64,000 nt of DNA, taken from contig CANRJC010000001.1 in the NCBI GenBank assembly GCA_947630795.1, forward strand, positions 62,001 to 126,000, given 5' to 3'. The notes under the pieces were generated by a model. It was not told the origin of the DNA, searched no databases, and was given only the letters and a program-made list of their open reading frames with translations. The position numbers and the translations under genes were made by a program. Below, one piece after another: positions 9,774 through 17,856 of this stretch (position 1 is its first letter; every line of letters begins with the position of its first letter). This DNA is from an uncultured Phascolarctobacterium sp. (GTDB lineage: Bacteria > Bacillota > Negativicutes > Acidaminococcales > Acidaminococcaceae).

Positions 9774-11081
9774 ATGACAGCCCTGATAGGTTATTTGATG
9801 TTGTTTGCCATCATGTTCCTCTTGATGAGGAACAAGATGATGCCCATCGTTATCTTCGTCACCATTCCCGTCATAGCCGCATTGCTTTTGGGCAACGGCC
9901 CTGCCGCCATCGGCAAGATGGTGGACGCCGGTTTGGCCTCGGTGTGGAAGACTGCCGTCCTCTTCATTTTCTCTACTTCTTATTTCGGCATTATGAACGA
10001 TGCGGGGATGTTCGACCCCATCGTGGAAGGCCTGATCAAAAGAGCCAATAACAATGTAGTGCTGGTGACCGTCTTCAGCGGCATCGTAGGCATTTTGGCC
10101 CACATGGACGGCGCTACCGCCACCACCGTGCTGGTCACCATCCCGGCGATGCTGCCCCTCTACAAACGTTTGAAGATATCTCCCTACTCTCTGCTTTTGA
10201 TCACCGGCTGCGCCATGGGCGTGATGAACTTGGTGCCGTGGGGGGGCCCCATCGTGCGGGTGGCTGCGGTGCTGAACCGAGACGTGACGGAGCTGTGGCA
10301 CTATATGCTGCCCTTCCAGGGAGTGGCCTTGGTGTTCACTTTGCTGGTGGCCGCCGCCTGCGGCATAGCCGAAAAGCGCCGGGGCGCCGGACAGTTCACC
10401 GACGAAGAACTGCAGGCTCTGGCCTTGGGTGAGCAGGACGAAAAAGTGCTGGCCTTGAAGCGGCCCAAGCTCTTTCTTTTCAACATAGCTCTCACCGTTA
10501 TCTTGGTAGTGGCTCTCTGCCTGGCCGTTATGCCCACCCACGTGCTCTTCATGATCGCCTTCGGCATCGGCATCTGCGTGAATTACCCCGGCCTGAAAAC
10601 TCAGGCAGAGCGTTTTAAAGCCCACGCCAGCGAAGCTTTGAACATGTCGGCCACCTTATTGGCCGCCGCCGTCTTCATCGGCGTCATGCAAAAATCGGGC
10701 ATGCTGGATGCCATGGTGAAGGTGCTGCTGGCCGTCATTCCCGATGCCATGGGCCGCTACATGAACCTGATCGCCGGCTTCATCAGCGTGCCTGTGGGGG
10801 CGGTGCTGGGAGCAGACACTTTCTACTTCGGCGTCTTCCCCCTGCTGGGGGCCGCCGCCGCCAACTTCGGGGTGCCCCAATTGGACGTGGGCGTGGCCAT
10901 GCTCATCGGCAAGAACGTGGGCATGATCATTTCGCCTCTGCAGCCCACCACCTATTTGGCCTGCGGCCTGGCCGGCGTAGAGGTGGCCGCCCACATCAGA
11001 AAAAATTTCTTTTGGTGCTGGCTCATCAGCATCCTCCTCTGCATCGTGGCCGTCTGCATGGGCCTCATGACCATCCATTGA
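9774..11081 (+). CDS. CitMHS-family citrate/H+ (metal) symporter
   Basis: A 435-residue carrier with about 12 membrane segments. Motifs such as GILAHMDGATATTVLVT and GMIISPLQPTTYLACGL match the CitMHS family, which carries citrate or metal-citrate. The second ATG (9774) is preferred, because the AGGAGG at 9759-9764 abuts the first ATG but is correctly spaced for this one. It follows the HMGL-like gene on the same strand after a repeat-rich gap, and may supply a tricarboxylate or branched dicarboxylate to the same pathway. Confidence 0.88.
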   Translation: MTALIGYLMLFAIMFLLMRNKMMPIVIFVTIPVIAALLLGNGPAAIGKMVDAGLASVWKTAVLFIFSTSYFGIMNDAGMFDPIVEGLIKRANNNVVLVTVFSGIVGILAHMDGATATTVLVTIPAMLPLYKRLKISPYSLLLITGCAMGVMNLVPWGGPIVRVAAVLNRDVTELWHYMLPFQGVALVFTLLVAAACGIAEKRRGAGQFTDEELQALALGEQDEKVLALKRPKLFLFNIALTVILVVALCLAVMPTHVLFMIAFGIGICVNYPGLKTQAERFKAHASEALNMSATLLAAAVFIGVMQKSGMLDAMVKVLLAVIPDAMGRYMNLIAGFISVPVGAVLGADTFYFGVFPLLGAAAANFGVPQLDVGVAMLIGKNVGMIISPLQPTTYLACGLAGVEVAAHIRKNFFWCWLISILLCIVAVCMGLMTIH

Positions 11082-11115
11082 CCTGCTTCCTCCGCATCAT
11101 TCATCATATAAAAAA

Positions 11116-11144
11116 CTGCCGCCTGCTTCAGGGACGGGCGGCAG
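11116..11144 (-). terminator. Terminator for the minus-strand LysR gene
   Basis: Stem CTGCCGCC/GGCGGCAG. Read on the minus strand, the stem is followed by a run of six T, placing it just beyond the LysR stop at 11197. Confidence 0.75.
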
Positions 11145-11168
11145 CTGCGAGGATCTTTTTATGCATTT

Positions 11169-11198
11169 GCCTCTGTCTGAAGACAGGGGCGCTTTTTT
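11169..11198 (+). terminator. Terminator after the CitMHS carrier gene
   Basis: Near-perfect stem GCCTCTGTCT/AGACAGGGGC followed on the + strand by six T. It overlaps the stop codon of the convergent LysR gene. Confidence 0.85.
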
Positions 11199-12162
11199 AT
11201 TCGGGCAGAGGCAGGTCGTACTTGCCGTAGGCCCGGCATTGACGGCAGAGAAGATCGATCAAGGCCCGGGCCGGTCTGCCGAAGCTGCGGGCTTTGGCGT
11301 GGGCTATCACCACCGGGTTGGTCTCCGTGAGGCCCTTGATGGGGAAAACGTTGAGGATGCCGCCGCTTTCTTTGTTCAGCTTCAAAAGCTGGGGCAGATA
11401 CATGGTAAGGCAGAAGCTGGCGGCGTGATCCCGGGCGCTCATCATGTGATGAAGATCGGGATGAGAAGAAGTGTGGACGCAGTCCAATTCAACGCCCAGC
11501 TTGGCCAGATGGGCCTGCAGCATGCGGCTGGAATTGAATTCGGGCAGATTGAAGGCGAAAGGCACCTTGGTGAAGAGGCTCAGGTCGGCCCCTTGGACGA
11601 AAACTTTTTTGCAGGCGGGGAAGGTGTTGGGGAAGTAGCGGGCCAGCATGTTGTCGCTAATCACCAAATAGAGCCGCTCGTTCAAAACGGTGCGGTGATA
11701 GAGAGCGCTGCCGGGATTATAGTAGAGCCCCACCACCATCAGGTCCAGCTGATTGTTGAGGATCATATCCCGCAGATCCGGTGAGGAAGCGCTGAAGGTG
11801 AGCAGCCGCACATGAGGATAGGCCTTGCTGAAGGCGCTGATGACGTCGGGCATGAGGATGCGGAAGCGCCCTTCGGTGGTGCCCAGGCGCAGTTCGCCGT
11901 CTGCATTCTCCTGCAGGTCGCGGTATCGTTCTTCTAAATTCAGCTCTGCGGCCTCCACTTGGCGGAAAGTGTCCAACAACAGTTGGCCGGCGTGAGTGAG
12001 GGCGAAGACGGGCTTGCGCCGGCAGAGGGCGACGCCGCACTTTTTCTCCAAATTGGAGAGGTATTTGCTCAGGTTTTGGTGAGTGATGAAGAGCCGCTCG
12101 GCGGCGCGGGTGATATTTTTTTCTTCGCAGAGGACGAGAAAGTAGCGGTAGTTGGCAAACAT
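11197..12162 (-). CDS. LysR-family transcriptional regulator
   Basis: A 321-residue LysR regulator. The N-terminal winged helix-turn-helix reads YFLVLCEEKNITRAAERLF followed by HQNLSKYLSNLEKKCG; the rest is the periplasmic-binding-like effector domain. I start at 12162, where AGAAGG precedes ATG, rather than at the longer frame beginning 12264. It converges on the CitMHS gene instead of diverging from it, so control of the catabolic cluster is plausible but not shown by layout. The large gap upstream (12163-13279) has no divergent partner gene. Confidence 0.9.
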   Translation of the reverse strand: MFANYRYFLVLCEEKNITRAAERLFITHQNLSKYLSNLEKKCGVALCRRKPVFALTHAGQLLLDTFRQVEAAELNLEERYRDLQENADGELRLGTTEGRFRILMPDVISAFSKAYPHVRLLTFSASSPDLRDMILNNQLDLMVVGLYYNPGSALYHRTVLNERLYLVISDNMLARYFPNTFPACKKVFVQGADLSLFTKVPFAFNLPEFNSSRMLQAHLAKLGVELDCVHTSSHPDLHHMMSARDHAASFCLTMYLPQLLKLNKESGGILNVFPIKGLTETNPVVIAHAKARSFGRPARALIDLLCRQCRAYGKYDLPLPE

Positions 12163-13279
12163 GGGGCACCTTCTTTCGCAGGCAGCGGGGGATGGAGGCC
12201 TTTTCAACTTAATTATGCCACAGCCCCGGAGAAAGAGCAAATTTAATTTGCCTTTCAGCGGCAAAATGCAAAAGCAAAAATGCTCGCAACAGCAAGAGAG
12301 AAAGAAGGGGGGAGGCCTTTTAAGAGCTTGAGCAGTACTTACGATAGCTGCCTTGATGAAATTTGCCCGATCTTGCCGACTTTCACAAGCTTTTGGGAAG
12401 CGTATCGCGACGTCGGCAAGAGAAATTTTGCTTTTTCAAAAAATTTTTTAAACAGCCTCTTTGCCGTTTTCAAGGTGTTTTGCTTAAATTTTTTGCTTTC
12501 TGCGGAAATATCGAAGCAGTTCACGATGCCGGCAAAAAGAAATTTTGCTTTTTGCGGTGCGTATCCCTAGCCTTTTTACACTAAAACCTCGAAAATTCGG
12601 TGACTTTTTGCAAAAGCGTTATCCCGAAAAGGGATGATTTTGCTTTTTTGAAGGGTTTATGCAGTAATTGCGGTCATAACTGCCGCCGTTTTGCTTGATC
12701 TCACCCGATTTTGCTTATTTTTTGCAGTTTTTTTTTGAAAAGCACTACAATGCAGGCAAGAGAGAGCTTGCTTCTTAAAAGGATTTCGGGCGCGTTACCC
12801 GCCGTTTTAAGGGTGTTTTGCCTAGTTTTGTCGACTTCTGCAAATTTTTTTGCAGTGTGCTGCGAGGGAGGCGAGAGAAAAATTGCCTACTTTTGCGACT
12901 TCTGAAAATGTTATTGAGATGTGCTATGATGTGAAAGACCGAAAAAGCACTTTTGAGGGCGGGATTTTTAAGGACCCGTGACGGCTATATTGACGATTTG
13001 TCAGATCTGCAGGCATTTTAAGAAGAATGATTTGATAAAAACGGCCGGATATAGGCCCCGGAAGGTCTGCTTTTTTGTCGATCTTTTCGAAAGTGTGTTA
13101 TGACGCGCTCAAGCTGCCTTCGGTGATGAGAATTTTCGGGGCTCATGGAATTTCGGTTCTCCTGTCAGGGGTAATGGGCAAGATCGCTGGAATTTCGATC
13201 TGCTTTTGAAAGATGGTATGATAAGCTCGCAGAGTTTTTTCGAAGGCTGCTGAAGATCTTAAAAAAGAAGGAGTGAGCC
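12163..13279. repeat. 1.1-kb AT-rich non-coding block with degenerate long repeats
   Basis: I see no credible gene here. Two stretches align over about 105 bases: 12413-12520 and 12752-12855. Both begin GGCAAGAGA, continue to GCCGTTTT, then GGTGTTTTGC and end CTTTCTGC or CTTCTGCA; a partial third copy begins near 12527 (GCCGGCAAAAAG). Promoter-like boxes occur, for example TTGCAG-18-TACAAT (12723-12752) and CTGAAA-17-TATGAT (near 12902-12930). The block may be decayed duplicated sequence or an unrecognised ncRNA region. Confidence 0.55.
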
Positions 13280-13671
13280 ATGATGTCTTTTTTCAAAAAA
13301 ATTTTCGGCAAAGATCCTTTTCCGGAAGATGTCAAAACCTGCTACAGTTTGGGTTGCCGCTATATGAGGGGCGACGGGGTGGAGCAAAACTATACCAAGG
13401 CGGCCGAATTATTCAGGATAGCAGCAGAGCAAGGCTGGACGGAGAAACTTATATCCCCGAGTCGAGCATAGCAGATTTCAATTTCGATCACGACACATAT
13501 TATGTTGAGCTCGATAGAGAACTTGACTTTAAGGGCAGTTTTATCGCGATCGAAAGTAAAAAATGAGCAGGTCAAAACTATCTTAAGCTCGATGATGATG
13601 CGTACATATATATGAAAAGAACGGAGCAAGCTTCCGCCCTCGGGCAGCAAAATTCGAAAGGAGAGAAAAAT
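13280..13671 (+). pseudogene. Remnant of a Sel1-repeat protein
   Basis: The frame from the ATG at 13280, behind AAGAAGGAG, encodes a start plus one Sel1-like repeat (YSLGCRYMRGDGVEQNYTKA then AELFRIAAEQGW). It breaks at about 13440 and stops at 13471. A different frame then continues with protein-like sequence (SIADFNFDHDTYYVELDREL) to a stop at 13566, and the same frame goes on beyond it (AGQNYLKLDDDAYIYMK) to about 13614. This looks like the two ends of a larger gene joined by deletion or frameshift. Whether the short N-terminal peptide is made is unknown. Confidence 0.6.
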
Positions 13672-14400
13672 ATGTTGAAAAAAGTTTTGTGCTTAGCGGC
13701 GCTTTTGCTGGGGCTGGCTGCTTCTGCGGCAGCCGAAAGGCAGGAATGGGTGGACAGCACCTTCGATTTCGGCAAGCCACGACGCATTTACATTCAATTG
13801 GCGGTGCCGCCGGAGATCAACAACGGCATCTACGAACATCAGACCAGAGATATTTTTTACGGGAAGGTGTTCAAAGAAGTGGGGCCCAAGCTGGCGGGGA
13901 AGCAAAAGATATTCACCATCCGCGACTTTTCTCTTGCCATGCAGGCAAAAGGCATAGACCTGGCGCAGCTCTATAGGGAGCGGCCTCAGGAGGCCCAAAG
14001 GCTGGAGCAAGATTTTATAGCGGCCAATTGCGACTTGCAGCTGACTGCGGTGGTGCTGGGCTTCGGCGTGGGCACTCAGTACAGAGAGGGTTATTATCTT
14101 TCCCTGCCTGCCACCGATAATTTTCGTATGACCGATATGCGGGGCAACTTTGTTACAGGCAGCGTACAGAGCAGCAGGCAGCAATACATACCGAGCCGCA
14201 ATGTGCCCAATAACTACGCCTGCGTATTTTTCGAAGTGAAAGAGGTGGGCAGCGGCGCTAAGGTGTGGACGAGAGTGGACGACAGAGCGAGGTTGAACGC
14301 CACCGTCTTAAACAACACCAAGCCCGCCGACCTCTACGGCCGCATCGTAGGCAAATATTTTTCCGACTTCACCGGCAGATTCGGCAAAGGAGACAAGTGA
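13672..14400 (+). CDS. Exported protein of unknown function
   Basis: A 242-residue protein with a clear signal peptide (MLKKVLCLAALLLGLAAS, cleavage near AAA-ERQ) and no lipobox. The start at 13672 has an AAAGGAG RBS and puts the signal peptide at the N-terminus. The mature part is soluble, with features like IYIQLAVPPEINNG and YACVFFEVKEVGSGAKVWT that recall LpoB/CsgG-type periplasmic proteins, but I cannot assign a family. In a diderm it would be periplasmic. The repeat hairpin at 14479-14536 probably terminates its transcript. Confidence 0.72.
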   Translation: MLKKVLCLAALLLGLAASAAAERQEWVDSTFDFGKPRRIYIQLAVPPEINNGIYEHQTRDIFYGKVFKEVGPKLAGKQKIFTIRDFSLAMQAKGIDLAQLYRERPQEAQRLEQDFIAANCDLQLTAVVLGFGVGTQYREGYYLSLPATDNFRMTDMRGNFVTGSVQSSRQQYIPSRNVPNNYACVFFEVKEVGSGAKVWTRVDDRARLNATVLNNTKPADLYGRIVGKYFSDFTGRFGKGDK

Positions 14401-14478
14401 GGCCGCTTTTTACAGAAAGATAGCTGCGGAAAAATGCGAGGGGCGGTGAAGGGATCGTTTGACAGAGAGGCAAAAGGG

Positions 14479-14536
14479 TAAAAATAAAAGAGGCTTGCCC
14501 TCGCAACGACCCGGGACAAGTCTCTTTCGCTTTTTT
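14479..14536. repeat. Dispersed terminator-like hairpin repeat, copy 2
   Basis: Nearly identical to 4463-4520. The stem AAGAGGCTTGCCC/GGGACAAGTCTCTT encloses a loop with CTCGCAACGA. T-runs follow on both strands, so here it can end both the exported-protein gene (+) and the LysR gene (-). Confidence 0.8.
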
Positions 14537-14552
14537 GTTCGATAGCTCTTCC

Positions 14553-15419
14553 CTATTCTGCGGCAAAATATTTGCGGCAGAAAGCGAGGAAGTGTTTGGC
14601 CGCTTGCGAATGATAGCGGTCCGCGGCCCAAATGAGAGAAGGCGCGGCGGTGAGGGCAGGGACGGCGATGGCTCGGCAGCTGAGCTCGCCGCTTTTGACA
14701 GAAGCTGCCGCTTTGGCCGGCACCAAGGCAGTGCCCAGCCCTTCGGCGGCCCAGGCCAGCAGCACCGAGCTGTCGTCGGCCAAGCAGAAAAAGTCGGGGC
14801 TCAGGCCGGAACGGGCGAAGAGCCGCTCGATGAGGTCTTGATGCAGCCGCAGGGCCAAAAGGGGCCGCCTTGCCAATTCTTCCAAAGAGACGGGGCCTTC
14901 CCCCTGCATCGGGCCCACGGCCACCAGAGGCTCGGCAGGCAGGTCCAGCCTTCCCAGAGAAACTTCTTCGAAAGGACGGTGGATGATGCCCACTTCGATC
15001 ACGCCTTTCAGCAAAAGCTCCCGCACCGTAGAGCTGCTGCCGGTGAGCAGCCGGTAGCGCAAAAGGGGCCGCTCTTTTTGCAGCGAGGCGATGAGGCCGG
15101 GCAGCCACAGGCTGGCGGCGCTGGGCACGGCCCCCAGGCTCAGCAGCCCTTGGGCGGCGAGGCCGGTGTCCCGCACTTCTTTTAAAGAAAGATCGGTGAG
15201 GCTCAGCACTTCTTCGGCCCGGCGGGCCAATAAAAGCCCTGCCTCCGTAAGGTGCAGGCGGTGGCCGCTGCGGTCGAAAAGGGCCACGCCCAATTCTTCT
15301 TCCATGCGCTTCAGCTGCCGGCTCAAAGGAGGCTGAGCCATGTGCAAAAGTTTGGCGGCCCGGGTGACGCTGTTGGTTTGGGCTACGGCGAGAAAATAAC
15401 GCAAGTGCTGCAGATCCAT
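14553..15419 (-). CDS. LysR-family transcriptional regulator
   Basis: A 288-residue LysR regulator. The DNA-binding helix region reads YFLAVAQTNSVTRAAKLL followed by AQPPLSRQLKRMEEELG; an effector-binding domain follows. AGAGGTGG precedes the ATG at 15419. It has no divergent neighbour within 590 bases, so its target cannot be inferred from position. It is not close to the other LysR protein of the window (11197-12162), which has NLSKYLS in place of PLSRQLK in the recognition helix. Confidence 0.92.
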   Translation of the reverse strand: MDLQHLRYFLAVAQTNSVTRAAKLLHMAQPPLSRQLKRMEEELGVALFDRSGHRLHLTEAGLLLARRAEEVLSLTDLSLKEVRDTGLAAQGLLSLGAVPSAASLWLPGLIASLQKERPLLRYRLLTGSSSTVRELLLKGVIEVGIIHRPFEEVSLGRLDLPAEPLVAVGPMQGEGPVSLEELARRPLLALRLHQDLIERLFARSGLSPDFFCLADDSSVLLAWAAEGLGTALVPAKAAASVKSGELSCRAIAVPALTAAPSLIWAADRYHSQAAKHFLAFCRKYFAAE

Positions 15420-16009
15420 GCTCCACCTCTTTCATTATATGCACAGAGTATCGAGGCTATCGGCAAAAGTATTTTTAAGTATGAACAGCCGGTGCTATAA
15501 TGATATCAGGGGACAAGGAAAAATGCAAGGCCGAAAAAAGGCCGCGGTCGAGCCGGGATTATAGACCGTTTTTCCTCCGCAAAGAGCGCTTACTGTGCAT
15601 AGTAGGCGTTCTTCTTTTTTTGCGCAAAGGACGGTCCCAAAGAGCAAAGTGTTAGAGAAAAAGCAAAAAGTGTGTGCCTCACGGGAAAAAGCAAAAAGGA
15701 AAAGCCTGCGGGCCCTGCTCCGAAAAGAAAAAGCAAAGCTCAGCATCCTGCGCTCCGAAAGAAAAAAGCAAGGCCCAAACATCCTTTGCTCAAAAAGAAA
15801 AAGCAAGAGCCGCGGGCCTCGACCTTAGGAAAAACAGAAAAAAATTTTTGAGGGGAGCTGTTTCGAAAAAAGGGACGGCCTCGAGGGGAAGAGCGATTTT
15901 TCTTTTATTCTCACGGGCCATATGTTATAATTAAAAATTATATCGACGGAAAAAGCGGCGCCGCAAAAACGAGAGACAGCGGCTCTTCGGAGAAGGGGCG
16001 CCGCGGGGA
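15420..16009. repeat. Intergenic tandem repeat (35-40 bp units) between LysR and DUF512 genes
   Basis: The gap holds at least four consecutive units starting near 15678, 15718, 15753 and 15789. Each begins CTC and contains an A-rich core like GAAAAGAAAAAGCAA followed by a GC-rich tail. The core GCTCCGAAAAGAAAAAGC also appears near 9.6 and 42.1 kb. An orphan extended -10 (TGC-TATAAT, 15493-15501) precedes the array on the + strand. No coding sequence is convincing. Confidence 0.7.
15903..15931 (+). promoter_or_regulatory. Probable promoter of the DUF512-cobO-der operon
   Basis: Extended -10 TGT-TATAAT with TATAAT at 15926-15931 and a weak T-rich -35 (TTTTAT) 17 bases upstream. It lies about 80 bases before the GTG start at 16010. 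Confidence 0.5.
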
Positions 16010-17329
16010 GTGAAAGTTTTGGAAGGCTATATCTGCAAGGTGAAGCCGGGCAGCCCGGCTGCGGCGGCCGGCATACAGGCAGGCGAGCGGCTGCTGGCGG
16101 TGAACGGCGTCCCCATGCGGGACATCATCGACCTGAGCTTCGCTGCGGCCGAAGAAGAGGCAGAGCTCGCTTTGGCCGGCAACTACGCCCGCACCCGCAC
16201 GGTGCAGATCGCCAAAGAAGCAGACGAAGACTTGGGCCTGGTCTTTTCTTCCGCCGTGTTCGACGGAGTGCGCACCTGCGCCAACCGCTGCCGTTTTTGT
16301 TTCGTAGAGCAGCTGCCCCGGGGGCTGCGGCCCGGCCTCTACGTGCGGGACGACGATTACCGGCTGAGCTTCCTCTACGGCAACTTCATCACCCTTACCA
16401 ACCTGGGCCCCGCCGATCATCGCCGCATCGCAACGGAACATCTTTCGCCTCTTTATGTGTCGGTGCACGCCACCGACCCGGCAGTGCGGGCCGCTCTTTT
16501 AGGTTGCCCCAAGGGCGGGGCGCTCATGGAAGAATTGGGCAGATTGCTGGCGGCGGGGGTCACCGTCCACACCCAGGTGGTGTGCTGCCCGGGCATCAAC
16601 GACGGCGAGATCTTGCGCCGCACTTTTGAAGACCTGTACGCTCTGCGGCCCGGCGTGGCCGATATGGCCGTGGTGCCGGTGGGGCTGACGGGGCACAGAG
16701 GAGAACTTTCGCCTTTAAAAAGTTTCGATAAAGCTTCCGCCGCCGCCCTCATCGCCGAAGTGAGCAAGTGGCAGAGAAAGTGCCGCCTTCAAACGGGCCG
16801 CACCTTCGTCTATTTGGGCGACGAATTTTATCTTATGGCTCAAAAGCCCCTGCCCCAAGCAGAAAGTTACGACGGTTATCCTCAATTGGCCAACGGCATC
16901 GGCAGCAGCCGCCTTTTTATAGAAGAATGGTGCGAGGCCGAGAGGGCCGACAAAAGCAAAAGAAAAAGGAGCGCAACCTCTCCCACTGCGGTGGTGTGCG
17001 GCGAGCTGGCCCGGCCGGTGCTGGCGCCTTTGGTGAAAAAGATCAACGGCAAAACGGGCAGCAAGCATCGCCTGCTCAGCGTAAAAAATGAATTTTTCGG
17101 CGGGGGCGTCACCGTCAGCGGCCTCTTGACAGGAAGAGACATTTTGCAAGCCGCGCAGAACATCCCCGAAAAAAGGCTGCTCTTGCCGGCTCAGGTGCTG
17201 AACGACGACGGGCTCTTTTTGGACGATATGACTTTTGCGGCCTTCAAAGAAAGCTGCGCCGCCTGCGGGCTCTCCGTGCATACGGTGAAGAGCGGCGGGC
17301 ACCTCTACGAACTTTTGACGGAGGGCTGA
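16010..17329 (+). CDS. DUF512 radical-SAM-like protein with PDZ domain
   Basis: A 439-residue protein of the DUF512 (PF04459) family. An N-terminal PDZ-like domain (KPGSPAAAAGIQAGERLLAV) is followed by a CxxxCxxC cluster at Cys90/94/97 (CANRCRFCFVEQLPRG), which resembles a radical SAM iron-sulfur site, then the DUF512 domain. The function is unknown; the family is common in Firmicutes, very often next to der, as here. The start is GTG; no AUG alternative fits the conserved N-terminus. Confidence 0.88.
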   Translation: MKVLEGYICKVKPGSPAAAAGIQAGERLLAVNGVPMRDIIDLSFAAAEEEAELALAGNYARTRTVQIAKEADEDLGLVFSSAVFDGVRTCANRCRFCFVEQLPRGLRPGLYVRDDDYRLSFLYGNFITLTNLGPADHRRIATEHLSPLYVSVHATDPAVRAALLGCPKGGALMEELGRLLAAGVTVHTQVVCCPGINDGEILRRTFEDLYALRPGVADMAVVPVGLTGHRGELSPLKSFDKASAAALIAEVSKWQRKCRLQTGRTFVYLGDEFYLMAQKPLPQAESYDGYPQLANGIGSSRLFIEEWCEAERADKSKRKRSATSPTAVVCGELARPVLAPLVKKINGKTGSKHRLLSVKNEFFGGGVTVSGLLTGRDILQAAQNIPEKRLLLPAQVLNDDGLFLDDMTFAAFKESCAACGLSVHTVKSGGHLYELLTEG

Positions 17330-17330
17330 G

Positions 17331-17840
17331 ATGCTCCAAGTATACACAGGCAACGGCAAAGGCAAGACCACGGCGGCTCTGGGGCTGGCCTTCAGAGCGG
17401 CGGGCCACGGCCTCAAGACCGTGATGTTTTCTTTTTTGAAAGACGACCCCGACTACGGGGAAGTACGGGCCGCGGCTTTTTTGCCCGGCTTCAGTCTTCG
17501 CCAAGTGGGGCGCGACTGCTTCGTGGATCTTAAAAAGCCCGACCCGGAAGATCTTCGCCTCTGCCTCGAAGGTTGGCTGCAGGCCCAAGCAGCGATCGTT
17601 AAAGGCGAGGCAGACATCGTTATTTTGGACGAGCTCAACATCGTCCTCTTCGCTCGGCTCTTACCGCAAGAAGAAGTGTGCGCTTTCTTAAAAGAAAACA
17701 AAAAGAAGTGCGAGATAGTCACCACCGGGCGCTATGCTCCCCCGGAACTTATAAAGATCGCCGATCTTGTGACCGATATGCAAGAAGTCAAGCATTATTT
17801 TCATAAAGGCACAGACAGCCGCAACGGCATCGATCACTGA
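17331..17840 (+). CDS. cobO: Cob(I)alamin adenosyltransferase (CobO/BtuR type)
   Basis: A 169-residue P-loop enzyme that adenosylates corrinoids to make adenosylcobalamin. The nucleotide loop GNGKGKTTAALGLAFRA is at residues 7-23 and ILDELN near 100 matches the family Walker B. It starts 1 base after the DUF512 stop (TGAGATG), so translation is coupled. No other cobalamin genes are nearby, so this may serve salvage. Confidence 0.92.
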   Translation: MLQVYTGNGKGKTTAALGLAFRAAGHGLKTVMFSFLKDDPDYGEVRAAAFLPGFSLRQVGRDCFVDLKKPDPEDLRLCLEGWLQAQAAIVKGEADIVILDELNIVLFARLLPQEEVCAFLKENKKKCEIVTTGRYAPPELIKIADLVTDMQEVKHYFHKGTDSRNGIDH

Positions 17841-17856
17841 CAGGAGGTCAGACCTT

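Noticed and set aside
9450-10625. A 391-codon minus-strand frame overlapping the CitMHS gene
   Set aside because: Antisense shadow of a convincing membrane carrier; composition is His/Gln-rich and the tail is translated low-complexity repeat.
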